In this document: positions 11,498 through 22,039 of the stretch, piece after piece
How positions within the stretch are numbered: the first letter of the stretch is position 1
How the letters are laid out: the number at the start of each line of letters is the position of its first letter
Made by a program: the position numbers and the translations under genes
NCBI RefSeq assembly: GCF_000002985.6
Contig: NC_003279.8
Coordinates: 12,214,001 to 12,278,000, forward strand
DNA: 64,000 nt
Source: Caenorhabditis elegans
Taxonomy: Eukaryota > Nematoda > Chromadorea > Rhabditida > Rhabditidae
Direction: 5' to 3'
Notes under the pieces: model-generated
Database searches by the model: none
What the model was told of the DNA's origin: nothing
Seen by the model: the letters and a program-made list of their open reading frames with translations, nothing else

Positions 11498-11857
11498 GCG
11501 CTTTTCTGTTGTCCTCGAGGGTGAACAAGAGGGGTGGCTAGAGAAACACTTTGGCCGGCTGTTGGGGGATTTTTAGTGTGTGAGAAAAATTCTCCAAAAT
11601 TTTTTTCACTAAAAAACGAGAAAATGCATGTTTTTTGAATTCTCAATACCCAAACAAAAGGCATTGTAGTGTTGGTGAGGAAAAATTGGAGCCAAAAAAT
11701 GCGATTTGCATTACAAAATTAAGCAATTTGTGGTGTGCCACCACCACAAGCAGGCAGACATTTTTTTCTCAATATTTTCAAATATATATATATAGGAGTT
11801 TGAAGCCAAAAGAACGTGGGCGAATATATATAGAGAGAGGGAGAGAGGGGAGGAGGG

Positions 11858-11899
11858 GGAGACGCAGACAATGAGACTGTCTCGCTGTCTGCGCCTCCC
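11858..11899. repeat. GAGACGCAGA-type hairpin, copy 2
   Basis: GGAGACGCAGACA pairs with TGTCTGCGCCTCC over a loop of about 16 bases containing GAGACTGTCTC, itself self-complementary. Confidence 0.75.
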
Positions 11900-12033
11900 T
11901 GTTTAGCTACTCTATTTCAAACGCTTGTATCTCAAAAACTGAAAGAATTAGAGAAAAATTGCAAGAGACAAAGTTGATCAGGAGGAAATTTTACGTAGAA
12001 TGAACTTAATTTCAGAAAATTTTAACATTTTTT

Positions 12034-12070
12034 GGAGACGCAGACATCGAGACAGTCTCTCTGCGTCTCC
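12034..12070. repeat. GAGACGCAGA-type hairpin, copy 3
   Basis: GGAGACGCAGACATCGAGAC is followed by GTCTCTCTGCGTCTCC; the outer 10 bases pair perfectly. Confidence 0.75.
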
Positions 12071-12518
12071 CACACCCTGAGTAACGCTGAAAAAAAAACG
12101 CACTTTAGACTTTTAACTATCAAGAAGGAAGGTAAAGTTTGAAACAAAAACCTTTTTTCTTCCTCTCTTTTTCAAAAACTTTGTGTCTATTCGGTGCCCT
12201 CAAAATAGGGGAGTAAAGGGGAGAAAGGGAATATTTGATGAGAAGTGAGGATATGAGATGAAGCGGAAAGATGAGTTTATATTGGTGTGGAAAAAAAAGG
12301 AGCAGCAAATAAGGGGAATATGGAGGAATGAAGTATAGCATCGAAGAGCAAGGTTTTTCCCCCGCGATGACGTGGCGTGTGGAATTTGAAAATTTTTTGA
12401 ACTTTGTGTTTCTAAATGGATTCGTGATGACGGGCCGTAAAATCATAAAAGTTTTCGTTATACCACTTTCGAGCGCTCAAATGATACAGTGTCCTAAAAC
12501 ACTCTGATGTGACCTAGG

Positions 12519-12560
12519 TGAGACGCAGACAGACAGACAGTCTCGCTGTCTGCGCGTCCT
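12519..12560. repeat. GAGACGCAGA-type hairpin, copy 4
   Basis: GAGACGCAGACAGACAG pairs with CTGTCTGCGCGTC; a short (CAGA)n expansion sits in the left arm. Confidence 0.75.
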
Positions 12561-13264
12561 CCCTCTCTGCCTACTAAACTTCAACCGCTTATTACAGTAA
12601 TTACAGCACATTTGCAACGGGACGGCCAAAAAAAATTGCTGGCCTAGCTTTCTATTTTCACGGCCACATAATAAAAGTCTTCACAAACTGAGAAGCGAAA
12701 TTTCATGGCAAATAAAAATTGAAAATGTCCCAACTAGTAACAGAAAACTAACAGGCCGCCCGCCCAGCCTAAAGCCGCGTGAGAAAAAGTTTTCGATTCG
12801 AAAATTCTTGAATTTCACTTTTCACCGAAAATGTACACAAAACTTCATGTGACATGTCATTTTTTGACATTTTTAGTTCTGAAAAAACGTGACAAAAGCT
12901 ATCGAATATCATAAAAAAACTGAAAAAAAACGTAACTAAAACACATTAAAAACTGCCAAAAAATTGGGAAAATATCAAGTTTCTAAGAGTAAAAACGAGG
13001 AAATTCGATAGCTTTTTTAGCAGTATTCTGGTATTCTAAACTTGGTGGAGCTCTAATGTTCTGGAAATTTGAATAGGGGCTCGGGGTTGTGCTCAAAGTT
13101 GGAATAGAGGAAGAAATTTTGAAAAAATTCGAATTTGCCGGCCAATTATTTTTGGAAAAAATAATATTTAAATTTAGATGTAGTCTGTATTTTTCAAAAA
13201 AACTAAATTTCAAACTCCCGCCAATTTTTAATTTAAAAAACCCACAAATTCAAATTAACGCGTA

Positions 13265-13345
13265 AAAGTCGCCCGACCAATCAGCGACGTTGGCCACGCC
13301 CCCCGATTCTCTCTGATTGGCCGGCGAAGTTCGCGCGCGAATTCA
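13265..13345. repeat. Palindrome with CCAATCAG / CTGATTGG arms
   Basis: CCCGACCAATCAGCGAC pairs with CTCTGATTGGCCGG around a GGCCACGCCCCCC centre. A related sequence (GACCAATCACAG, CCACGCCCCACGCCCCC, TTAATTGGTCGGGCGGG) lies at 28229-28298. Confidence 0.65.
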
Positions 13346-14370
13346 AATTTGAAAAATAAAACTGCATCACCTTTCATGAATTTATATAAAATGAGCTTTG
13401 GTGAACCTTGCCGGCGGCTATAAAACCCAAAATCCTCTCAAAAAAAATAAATAAACAAAGTTTTATTGAGCCAAAAAAGCTTTTAAAATGAAAAAGAAAA
13501 GGAAGAATACGTTGAAAAGCTTTAAGAACAATAGAAAAAAGGAGTAAAAGTTGCGAAATTTGAACAAAGCACATCACCTGGTGCTCTTTGGCTCACGGAG
13601 CAGGAAGGCAAGGAGAAACATACATTTTTAAGCGAACATGTGGAAAAGTGAAAGGGGGATTAGCAATTTGAAACTCTAAGTTTTTTTAAATAATCAAAAC
13701 GTTAGACTTAGGCTTTGGCTTGGCGTCAATGGCGAGCGTTAGCTTAGATACAATTTTGGTAAACCGGGCACCTTTCCGCCAAGCTCCAATTCTATAACTG
13801 TTCACGTAGGCGACAGGCAGGCGGCAGGCAACATTTAAATATCTAAAAGTCACCGCGCATATCTCAATTTGTCACATGATACCCCCTCTGCGCATAATAT
13901 GGATTCTCAAGAGCTCCCCTTTGGTGGGGCACACACACACACAAAAAGATCGGCGAAATTCAAAACCACCTCCTTCCGTTTTCGAGTTCCCATGCCATGG
14001 AAAAAGCCAACAACTTTTGTATCTTTCTGGAAAACCGATATCCCGTTTTCAAAAATGTGGTGTGGTTTCCAGTAACTTCTTTTAAAGCTGAGATTTCTGA
14101 ATTCTGGGAATCTTGGGCCATTAGGCTACGTTCAAACTATATAGTCGGAAGATGTTTTGGAAAAATGAAATGATTCGGAGAAAACGGAAAGAATACACTG
14201 TACTAAATGGACTATTTATATACAAGAATGTGTTTTTTTTTCGAAACTTGATGTACCCTAGATTTTGATAGTGAAGTATTGGGAATTGGAATAATTGCCA
14301 AAAACTTTTGTCCTAATTTTTTTCCAATCGGAGTGAAAATCACCTATTATATCATTCAACGCGTTCTTTA

Positions 14371-14650
14371 CATGGGACTAGAGCTCCCATGAGGTCGCCG
14401 CAACGGCTCCTCCGCCGGCCTCAGCGGTCGCCGCGCCGGCCTCACGACGTCACTCACGCCGTATGCGTCAAAATGTATAGTGCGGCGCGGAGCCCCGAAC
14501 GTGTCGGCCGCTTCCAAAATACTTTTCGCAAAAACTTGCGCACACGCCAAGCTACTCGTTTCACGCCAAACTGCGGAACCTCGAACGTGTCGGCCGCTTC
14601 CAAATAACTACTTTTAGAACTAGCGGCGCACACACTGCGGCGCCGGCGAC
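14371..14650. repeat. GC-rich GTCGGCCGC element, copy 3 (internally duplicated)
   Basis: Contains GAACGTGTCGGCCGCTTCCAA twice (about 14497 and 14583), the second followed by ATAACTACTTTT, within CCGCGCCGGCCTCACGACG-like GC-rich DNA. Both strands give spurious open frames here. Confidence 0.65.
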
Positions 14651-14874
14651 CGCATTACGCGCCATACTCAATATTGAAATTCACAATCTTCACTACAGTT
14701 TGTGATAATGTAGTTCAAACTTTTCAGTGCAAAATTAAATATTATTGGTAAAAACCTACATATATCCCAAAATATATGTATGATTAATTTACTAACAATA
14801 TACCAAAAACAACTTTACATATTACCCTTTCAGAAAATAAGTTTAGAACAATTTTACCTAAACATCATTTGAAG

Positions 14875-15144
14875 TTATGCCGTTTGAAGTAAACGGATAA
14901 ACCATACTAATTTCCACCCCGTGAGGAGCAGCCTCTGTGTGCAAAAAGTTTTGCCAGGCCTAATAATAACCAATATGCAACAGCAGCCAACACCAGAAAT
15001 AACAATAGCTGTTGCTACTAGGAAAAGGGAAAGGACGGCGGGATTTTGGAATACTAGAGTGAAAGAAAGGCAAAATGGAATGTAATTTGCACTCCTCCCA
15101 CCCCCTAAACTAGGAGTCTTTTCCTTTATGTCTCGGACACACAT
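14875..15144 (-). other. Unassigned 89-codon open frame with a hydrophobic stretch
   Basis: The frame contains LSLFLVATAIVISGV followed by cysteines, like one membrane span, between polar ends. No homology is recognised, no neighbouring exons were found, and a TCACTCTAG acceptor-like site lies inside. It may be chance coding or one exon of an unseen gene. Listed only so it is not lost. Confidence 0.2.
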
Positions 15145-15308
15145 TACGGAACTTTGGTTTGAAAAAAAAATTTGATATTAGGATTTGTTCCACAGAGAAA
15201 CAGAGGCCACTAGACCACCTGCCACCCTTTTTTGGTTACATCTCCTCTTGATCTCTGACGTCATTCTACTAGAATACATGATGACCCTCAAGACAGGTGG
15301 AAAATTGC

Positions 15309-15380
15309 AGCAGCGTGGCGCAGTGGAAGCGTGCTGGGCCCATAACCCAGAGGTCGGTGGATCGAAACCACTCGCTGCTA
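15309..15380 (+). tRNA. Initiator tRNA-Met (CAT), copy 2
   Basis: Same 72-base sequence as the minus-strand copy at 11426-11497: A box GTGGCGCAGTGG, loop CCCATAA with CAT anticodon, three G:C pairs in the anticodon stem, initiator-type T arm, and a T6 terminator a few bases downstream. The flanks differ from those of the other copy, so only the gene itself is conserved. Confidence 0.96.
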
Positions 15381-16580
15381 GACGATGTTTTTTGCAGAGA
15401 CAAAAATAAGAGAAATGCGTGCATTCTAGAAAATTGAGCCCAAATACTAAACGACTGCTGCCCCTATATGTCTTCATGCCTCGCGAGAACGGAAATCGCT
15501 AATTGTTAGTTTAACTCTACTATCCTAACTTCTTCTTTTTCCACCTTTTAGTCCTGAAAATAACTTTTAAAAAACCAAATATTTTCAACCTAAAAGTAGG
15601 GAGGGGATTGAGTAATAACATAGCAAAGCTAATAATGAATGGTCACAGCGGTGCATTAGGCGCTTCACGGAACATTATAAATGAGCAAAATGAGCACATT
15701 AAAGATTGAGTACACAATAATATGGCAGAGTTTCGGGGGGTTTTTGGGGTCTTAATGAATTGATGGATCAGGAGGTTTTTGGGTATATGAAGGTACCTAT
15801 AATGCTTGTAGGTGTGATGAAAAACTCCGAGAAAAAACTTGAAAAAATGACTTTTTTTTGTAACTTTGAGCGGTGATAACTTAAAAAATCTGGAATTTTA
15901 CTAAAAATTATGTATTACAGCTAAATTGTATTAATATGACACATTGTTGAACCTTCAACGGTTTCAAAGTTACAGTAATTTACGGTGAGCCAAGCATTTT
16001 TCCAAACTTGTCTCTCAAATCTGCAAAAGCTATAATTCAATATTTACATGAGTTGTTAGGGGAACAGCAAATTCTGAAAATGCGTATTGCACAACATATT
16101 TGAAGCGCAAAATATCTCGTAGCGAAAACTACAGTAACTCGTTAAATGACTACTGTATCGATCAAGCCCGTAAATCGACACGAGCACAACAGTAATCAAT
16201 TACTGTAGTTTTCGCTACGAGATATTTTGAGCGTCAAATATGTTGTGCAATACGCATTCTCAGCATTTTGTGTTTCCTTAATACATACATACGTTCTCTT
16301 CTCAATTATATTGTTCCCTTTAACCCTTCTTCCCAGAAACCCAAGTGACGTCATATTGCACTACATGGGTCCCAGATGACCTCCTTTTTCCTAGATCGCC
16401 TGTACAAGATTTTTCAGACGCGCAAACTACACTTGATCAACAGGCGCGTCGAAATAGCACTGGGTAACGAGAGACCTAGACTGTAATACGTTTTTTTCCA
16501 GATGCCTAAAAAAGATGGTTATTTAGTTCTTTAGTTAATTAGCTCTTACCCAGTGAAGTCGGTTATTCTTTTATTCAACA
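15381..16580. other. Intergenic region before the acidic CxxC paralogue
   Basis: AT-rich DNA without a recognisable gene. It holds the palindrome at 16059-16278. The last 120 bases before 16581 probably include the promoter of the plus-strand gene, but no motif can be named. Confidence 0.45.
16059..16278. repeat. Palindrome with ACTGTAGTTTTCGCTACGAG arms
   Basis: ATGCGTATTGCACAACATAT and CTCGTAGCGAAAACTACAGT on the left are mirrored on the right by ACTGTAGTTTTCGCTACGAG and ATATGTTGTGCAATACGCAT. The centre has CCCGTAAATCGACACGAG. The same element sits in introns of oac-D and oac-E. A common nematode foldback repeat by its form. Confidence 0.85.
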
Positions 16581-18252
16581 ATGCTCTCGTTTCTCCAATC
16601 TTTCTTCAAATCTCTGGGATACGAAGACTATTTCAAGTGAGTTTTAAACCCGTTTTTTCCCCAAATTCTTTATAAAATTGTAATTTTTAGACCCATTGCC
16701 CCATCTAGTCCACGATTCTTCACAAAATACTGTAATGAAACTCAAAAGAAGATTACAATTGTGATTGATAGTAACAATATCATTCGTCCCTTCGTTTTTG
16801 ATGAGTCCAATGAACGTGAGCCGCTTTTTGTTGCACATTTGGGATGCTCGGAGTGCATGAGATGGAATCGAATGTATGGAGAAAACGTGAGTTTGTGCAA
16901 TTTTTGTGCAAATTTTTGCTAAATTTTAAGCTTATAACAGCTTTGATCTACCATTTATATGAATGGTAGATATTATTTATATACAAATTTCACACAAATC
17001 GACGCTTTTATTCGAAATACGCTGTGACGTCACAAATTTTCAAATAATATTTTCCCGCCTTTCGTGTGAAGTGGAGCGATGCGACAGCCCACGTAGTGCT
17101 GGACTGTACCATTACGGTTTGATCTACAAAAATGCTGGAATTTTTTGTCCAAAAATGTGACGTCAGCGCATTCCTAACCAAGCTATATCAGTTGAGAACT
17201 CTGCGTCTTTTCTCCCGCATTTTTGTAGATCTGGGTAGATCAAGCCGAAATGAGACACTCTGACACCACGTGACAGCCTGAAACCACGTAAAAAAGGCAT
17301 ATGCCGAATTAGTAGTAGCCTGCGGTCTCGAATGTGGGTTCCGTCTTAAACTTCCGACTTTTATTTTTGTGTTTAAATTTAACAAGACAATGTTTTTTTT
17401 CAGATTGCTGAGAATAATGAGCCGGAAACCGATTCTGAAGACGAAACAGATTATGAAAGTGAAACCTCCGATTCTGAACTTGGGCAAGACTCACCGAATC
17501 CGAATCTCTCAGAAGCCTTAAACAATTGTATTGAAAATTTTGACCAACTGGTCGATGAAGTTGTAAGACACAAGGATTTCCACGAAAGATCTCAGCTCTT
17601 GAGAGTTCTCGAAGAATGCCTAGGGAATATGAACAGTTTCCTTCAAAATGAAAACTTGACTGTCGACGATATTTCGACTGGTGCCTGTGCACTGTTGAAC
17701 GAGACGGCGGAAAAGCTGAAGCAGATGTTCAGCTCGAGTGGGATCTCAGGTCGGAAGGAGAGTTCAGAAGGGACCAACAAGGATCTCATTAAATTTGGGG
17801 AGTTGGAGATCAGAGGTGATGAAGAGGAGGATGATGACGACGAGTCTTACGTGGAAGGTGAAGAAGAAGATAGTTCTGACGAGGACTTGGACGATGAAGA
17901 TCAGGAAGGAGAGTCCTCAATTGAGCCAAGGCTCTCAGAAACTTTCAAAAAATCGGAAGCTCGAGAATCGCTGAGCTCAAAAGAAGCTCCAGTTAAGGAC
18001 CTAGTTATCTATCAAAAATTCAGAGATGAGCATGAAGACTTAGAAGAGTCCGAGAATGAGCCCAGAATGAGTGATGAAGCGGAAAAGTTAGTGGAAGACA
18101 AAATAATTGAAGAATCCGATGAAGATTCTTTTGATATAATTGGGAGAGATGAAGAATTGGATGATGACTCCAATGGCAAAGAAGAGGAAGAACTAGAGCT
18201 TGATGTAACGCAGGAAGACTCGGAAGATGATGAACAATTTTTTTCTCTCTGA
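16581..18252 (+). CDS. Acidic protein with conserved CxxC motif (paralogue pair, member 2)
   Basis: Function unknown. Exons 16581-16636, 16691-16886 and 17404-18252 give 366 residues. The first exon (MLSFLQSFFKSLGYEDYFK) matches the paralogue at 2504-3726 in length and phase. Exon 2 has NNIIRPFVFDE and HLGCSECMRWNRMYGE, aligning with the paralogue's CxxC block. Exon 3 is much longer than in the paralogue: a partly helical region (LLRVLEECLGNMNSFLQNE) then a strongly acidic tail with runs such as DEEEDDDDE and EEEELELD, ending DEQFFSL. AATAAA lies at 18285. Intron 2 holds a palindromic repeat. The acidic tail suggests binding to basic partners, as in histone-binding or chaperone-like proteins, but this is inference. 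Confidence 0.82.
17090..17272. repeat. Palindromic repeat with CACGTGGTGTCA ends, copy 2 (intronic)
   Basis: CACGTAGTG and ATTACGGTTTGATCTACAAA on the left mirror TTTTGTAGATCTGGGTAGAT and GACACCACGTG on the right. Lies in intron 2 of the acidic-protein gene. Confidence 0.7.
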
Positions 18253-18711
18253 AAATGTTTTTTTGCTCAACTTAAATACGTGATAATAAATCTGCTAACG
18301 ACCAAACATTTGAAATTATCTATTTTATTTTGAACGAACCTTAATATTTGAGGTATCATGATAAAAGTGCAGTTACAGACTTTTTTAGTATGATGAACCC
18401 AACTCTAGTATTATTAATCCGCAAAAAATTCAGAAATGCCTAAAACCACAGAAATTAGGGGGTGTCCCATAGCAGTTGGGCGCACTGTAGGAACCAAATT
18501 GGACTTCAGGTTAGAAAAATAGATAGTTAGAGAAAAATACTTTCTTATCAGTTGCTCTCTTCTTTATCATTGCCCCTTTCGTATTTGCACTTTCTCTGCA
18601 TCTCTCTCACTCTCCCACTCTCTTTACACGTGAATTTGTTTCCTTTTTCATTGTTGAATTGTTTGAATCCATGAGTTTTCGGTTTCAAATCTGATTGCTA
18701 AATTCCCACTA
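18253..18711. other. Intergenic, probable promoter of the first GT31 gene
   Basis: Contains the upstream gene's AATAAA, then a pyrimidine-rich CTCTCTCACTCTCCCACTCT tract around 18600-18620 shortly before the start codon at 18712. No further gene. Confidence 0.45.
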
Positions 18712-21094
18712 ATGAAAGCTCGTAAAATTTTAATTACCGTAGCCATTCTGGCTTCACTGCTTGCTTACCGATATTGTGAGTTTTTGAATTTCTTACATTT
18801 GAAAATTGTGCTGAAATGTTAAGATTCTCAGAGAACCATGGAATTTTTAATTGAAGAAGATCAAATGTGTCTACAGAGGGAATGGTATGAAAGTGAGTTT
18901 TTTTGCCAGCATTCTGAGATTTTAAATGTATTCAATAAGTTTAAATTTTCTTTAAAATTCTTTAAAAAATCCAATATTTTTAATAATATAATATATTCCA
19001 AATTCACAATCAGTTATTTGTTTTCATTTAAAAGCACACAAAATTTACTTTGAAAATATAATTTTCTAATAAAAATCAAATTTCGAACAACTTTAGTTTT
19101 ACCGAAACAGATTTTGTACTAAAATTTATGAAACTTCTTCGATTTTTCAGAAATTTTCAGAAAATTCACAGCATATTGTTGCTTGCTCATATTGTTTAAC
19201 TAATAGTAAAAAACGTTGAGCAAGTTTCAGACAATTTTGAATTTTTTTTTGAAAATTTGGGACCAAACATAAAAAATTTATTTAAACTTGGGTTTTTATG
19301 AAAGAATGAAATCAAAATGAATCGGAAATAAATCTCAATTTCTAAGAAAAAAATTGCCAATTCTCTCAGAAAAGTTCCAATAACATTCTTTACACATTTT
19401 CGTTTAAAAAACGCAATTGATTAACACTTGTGCAAAATGGTTCTGAAATTCCAGGCTCCCAAATAAACTCAACCGCCGATTATGGAAATTCTTATCAAAT
19501 TTCATTTTCCGACGTCCAGAGCACATTCAAATGGATCCATATTCCAAAAATAAGCGGTTCTCCTGAAATCTTATTGATCGTCCTATCGAGGCCTGACGAC
19601 TTTTCTAGAAGAAATGTTATAAGGCATACGTGGATGAGTCAGGAAAATGAGATAAAATACTTGTTTCTGATTGGATTAGGTGCTAATATGGACGGAAAAA
19701 TTAAAGAAGTTGTGATGGCGGAAGCAAAATTGTTTGGGGACATTGTAGTGACATCTATGGAAGATCGGTATTCCAAATTATCGTTTAAAGTTAGTTTAAA
19801 GCTGGGATACTGACCAAGTCTCGTAGTAGATCAAAGTTGGAATCAGAACTTGAATTTCGCGGTAAAATTTTTGGAACTTTCAAGACTGGCTCTATAGACT
19901 GGCTCTATCTTCTGCAACCCAATAACCTCTAACTAATGATTACAGACCCTGACGCTGCTTCTCTTCGGGGTCTCCAAAGTCCCGTCAGCCCAGCTAATTG
20001 GAAAAATTGACGGAGATGTTCTCTTCTTTCCGAATTTATTCTTATCGACTATAAAAAACGAAAATTCTATGATTAACGTGACAAGTGCAAGTGTTTATGG
20101 AAAAATTGCCGAAGCTGGAGTGCCGATTGTGTCCAACTGCTGCAAACGGTAGGTGAGCCCGGTGAACTCTGAAATTCAAAGGTGGTCCTGGCCAGGTAGC
20201 TCACCACATGGTAGGTGCTGATTTCTCTAAAGTACTCAAGAGTCATGAAGCTCTACGCAAGACTTGATTGATTTTACACACGTGGTGTCAAAATTTCCCA
20301 TGTCGGTTTGATCTACGTAGATCTACGAAAATCGCGAGAACTTAGACGCAGACATTTCGAATGATTAAGAACGTGCTGACGTCACTTTTTTTTGGAGAAA
20401 AAATTCCCGCATTTTTGTAGATCAAACCGTAATGGGACATCCTGACACTACGTGTTTAAATAGGTATCAAATTCTTCAATTACCCGATTTTTTTAATCGT
20501 CAGCCGAAATTTAGGGAGCTGGGAGTCGGCAAGTTCACCTAAACCAAATTAAACAGTTTTAAAACAAAAAAAAGTTTTTTTTTCCAGATTTTTAAAGTAC
20601 AATTTCAGACGAAATTCTCTGATTTCGTTTGGATGCACGAGGTACGCTTTCTATCTTGCTGGTCCATTCTACTTGGTGACAAGAAGTGCTGCTTTACGAT
20701 TACTAGAAGCTTCAAAACATAGAAATTTTCACAAGGTAATTAACTAAATTAGCTACCTATCTGAAATAATAGCCAACAAAAAAGTTGGCTGATTCTGTTA
20801 ATTCCGGTTTTTTTTTTCATTTGAACTAGCTAAAAACAACTTGATATTGTCTTCATTAATTTTGGTCACTTTCAGATCGAAGATACCCTCATCACTGGAG
20901 TTCTGGCTGATGATACTGATGTGAGCAGAGTACAGCTTCACCGGATAAATTTGGGCCAAGAGAAGGGAACTGATTTGGTTTTTGCATGGCATAGCCCGCT
21001 AAATGATCCGGAGTACAAAGATCTTTACTACAAAACTATGAGCTCACAGCAGTTTAAAGAAAAATTGCGATTACAAGAAATAAATGTCACTTGA
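18712..21094 (+). CDS. GT31 family glycosyltransferase (beta-1,3-galactosyltransferase-like), copy A
   Basis: Golgi-type enzyme expected to transfer a hexose in beta-1,3 linkage. Six exons (18712-18775, 18824-18892, 19455-19789, 19946-20148, 20609-20735, 20876-21094) give 338 residues. The N-terminus MKARKILITVAILASLLAYR is a type II signal anchor. GT31 motifs appear in order: EILLIVLSRPDDFSRRNVIR with HTWM, the KYLFLIGL strand, GDIVVTSMEDRYSKL, the metal-binding IGKIDGDVLFF (DxD-like, D-G-D), YLAGPFYLVTR, and IEDTLITGVL. This is the usual GT31 domain with a short stem. The start was chosen for the signal anchor and phase. The neighbouring gene at 22040 is a paralogue, so the two arose by tandem duplication. 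The acceptor and sugar are unknown. Confidence 0.88.
20279..20454. repeat. Palindromic repeat with CACGTGGTGTCA ends, copy 3 (intronic)
   Basis: CACGTGGTGTCAAAATTTCC plus CGGTTTGATCTACG on the left, mirrored by GTAGATCAAACCGTAATGG and GACACTACGTG on the right, within an intron of the GT31 copy A gene. Confidence 0.75.
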
Positions 21095-21189
21095 CTTTAA
21101 AAAAAAGTTTTCCTGTTTCTTAAATTGCCGATAATTTTATTTCAACACGATTTACATTTTTTTTTATTAGATGTTTATAAATTACGGGC

Positions 21190-21650
21190 AAATATTTTTT
21201 CATCTTCAGAAATTCATCAATTACGGACAAAACTGTTCAGCATGGTCAATCTTACCAGAAAATACCGAAAGTATGCTAGTTTGATCGGAAGGTTATTTTA
21301 AAAAAATTGCAAATATTAATTAAAAATTTTTTTTCCAAAAATTTAAAACTACGGCAAAATCATAGGAGTGCTTCTTTTTTATTTTATGAAACTGTTCAGC
21401 ATTATCGGATTTATCAAAAAATACCAAACAAAGTACGCTAGCTAATCCGGAACATATTTTAAAAATTGCAGAAAATAACCAAAAAATGATTTTTTCAAAA
21501 AATCAAAAGTACGCCAAATCATATGAAGCGCTTCTTTTTTTTTTAAATAAAACTGTTCTACATGGACAAATACACCAGAAAATACCAAATAAAATATGCT
21601 AGCTTGACCGGAAGCTTATATTTAGAAAATGCATATATTTACGTGCCTAT
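21190..21650. repeat. Three tandem copies of a ~160-bp unit
   Basis: AAACTGTTCAGCATGG-like starts lie near 21229, 21389 and 21549, spaced about 160 bases. Each unit repeats ACCAGAAAATACC, GCTAG-TTGA-CGGAA and a TTGCAAATA/CAAAA stretch. The array fills the gap between the two GT31 genes; nothing else is seen there. Confidence 0.75.
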
Positions 21651-22039
21651 AAAACAAGAACTAATTTTTCTAAAAAAGATTTGGTAGGAAAATAATTTTT
21701 ATTTTTCAGTAAAAATTGACTGAAATTCAAATATCATTTGTTTAAACAAATTTACCAAAAAATCCTAATTTCAAAATTCCACGCGCTACTGAATATTCAT
21801 CGATTTTTTTTTTCAAAAAAAATTCAGCTATAGATATCCATCCCGTGCCGATTTTCACCGCGTATACACTGGCAAAGATGCCAATCTTTCACGCGAAAGA
21901 ACGTCTCAAAGCCCAGTGGATCCAGAATTTTTATCGAATATCCAGATCTTATTCTCTTTCTCTCACTGAAAAATCATCAAGTGCATCGAAATGGAGATTT
22001 CCCTCCAAAAAAAATTAATTTTCCTATTCTTATTTGCCA

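Larger units (their letters stand above)
11498..14370. other. Repeat-rich intergenic DNA
   Basis: Holds three GAGACGCAGA hairpins, purine tracts, and a palindrome with CCAATCAG near 13265-13345. The many short frames are not supported by splice sites or by protein composition. No gene recognised. Confidence 0.45.

Noticed and set aside
21100-21301. Extension of GT31-A past 21094 into the tandem repeat
   Set aside because: The last exon reads in frame to a stop at 21094, and exon lengths sum to whole codons; an extension would need a frame change.
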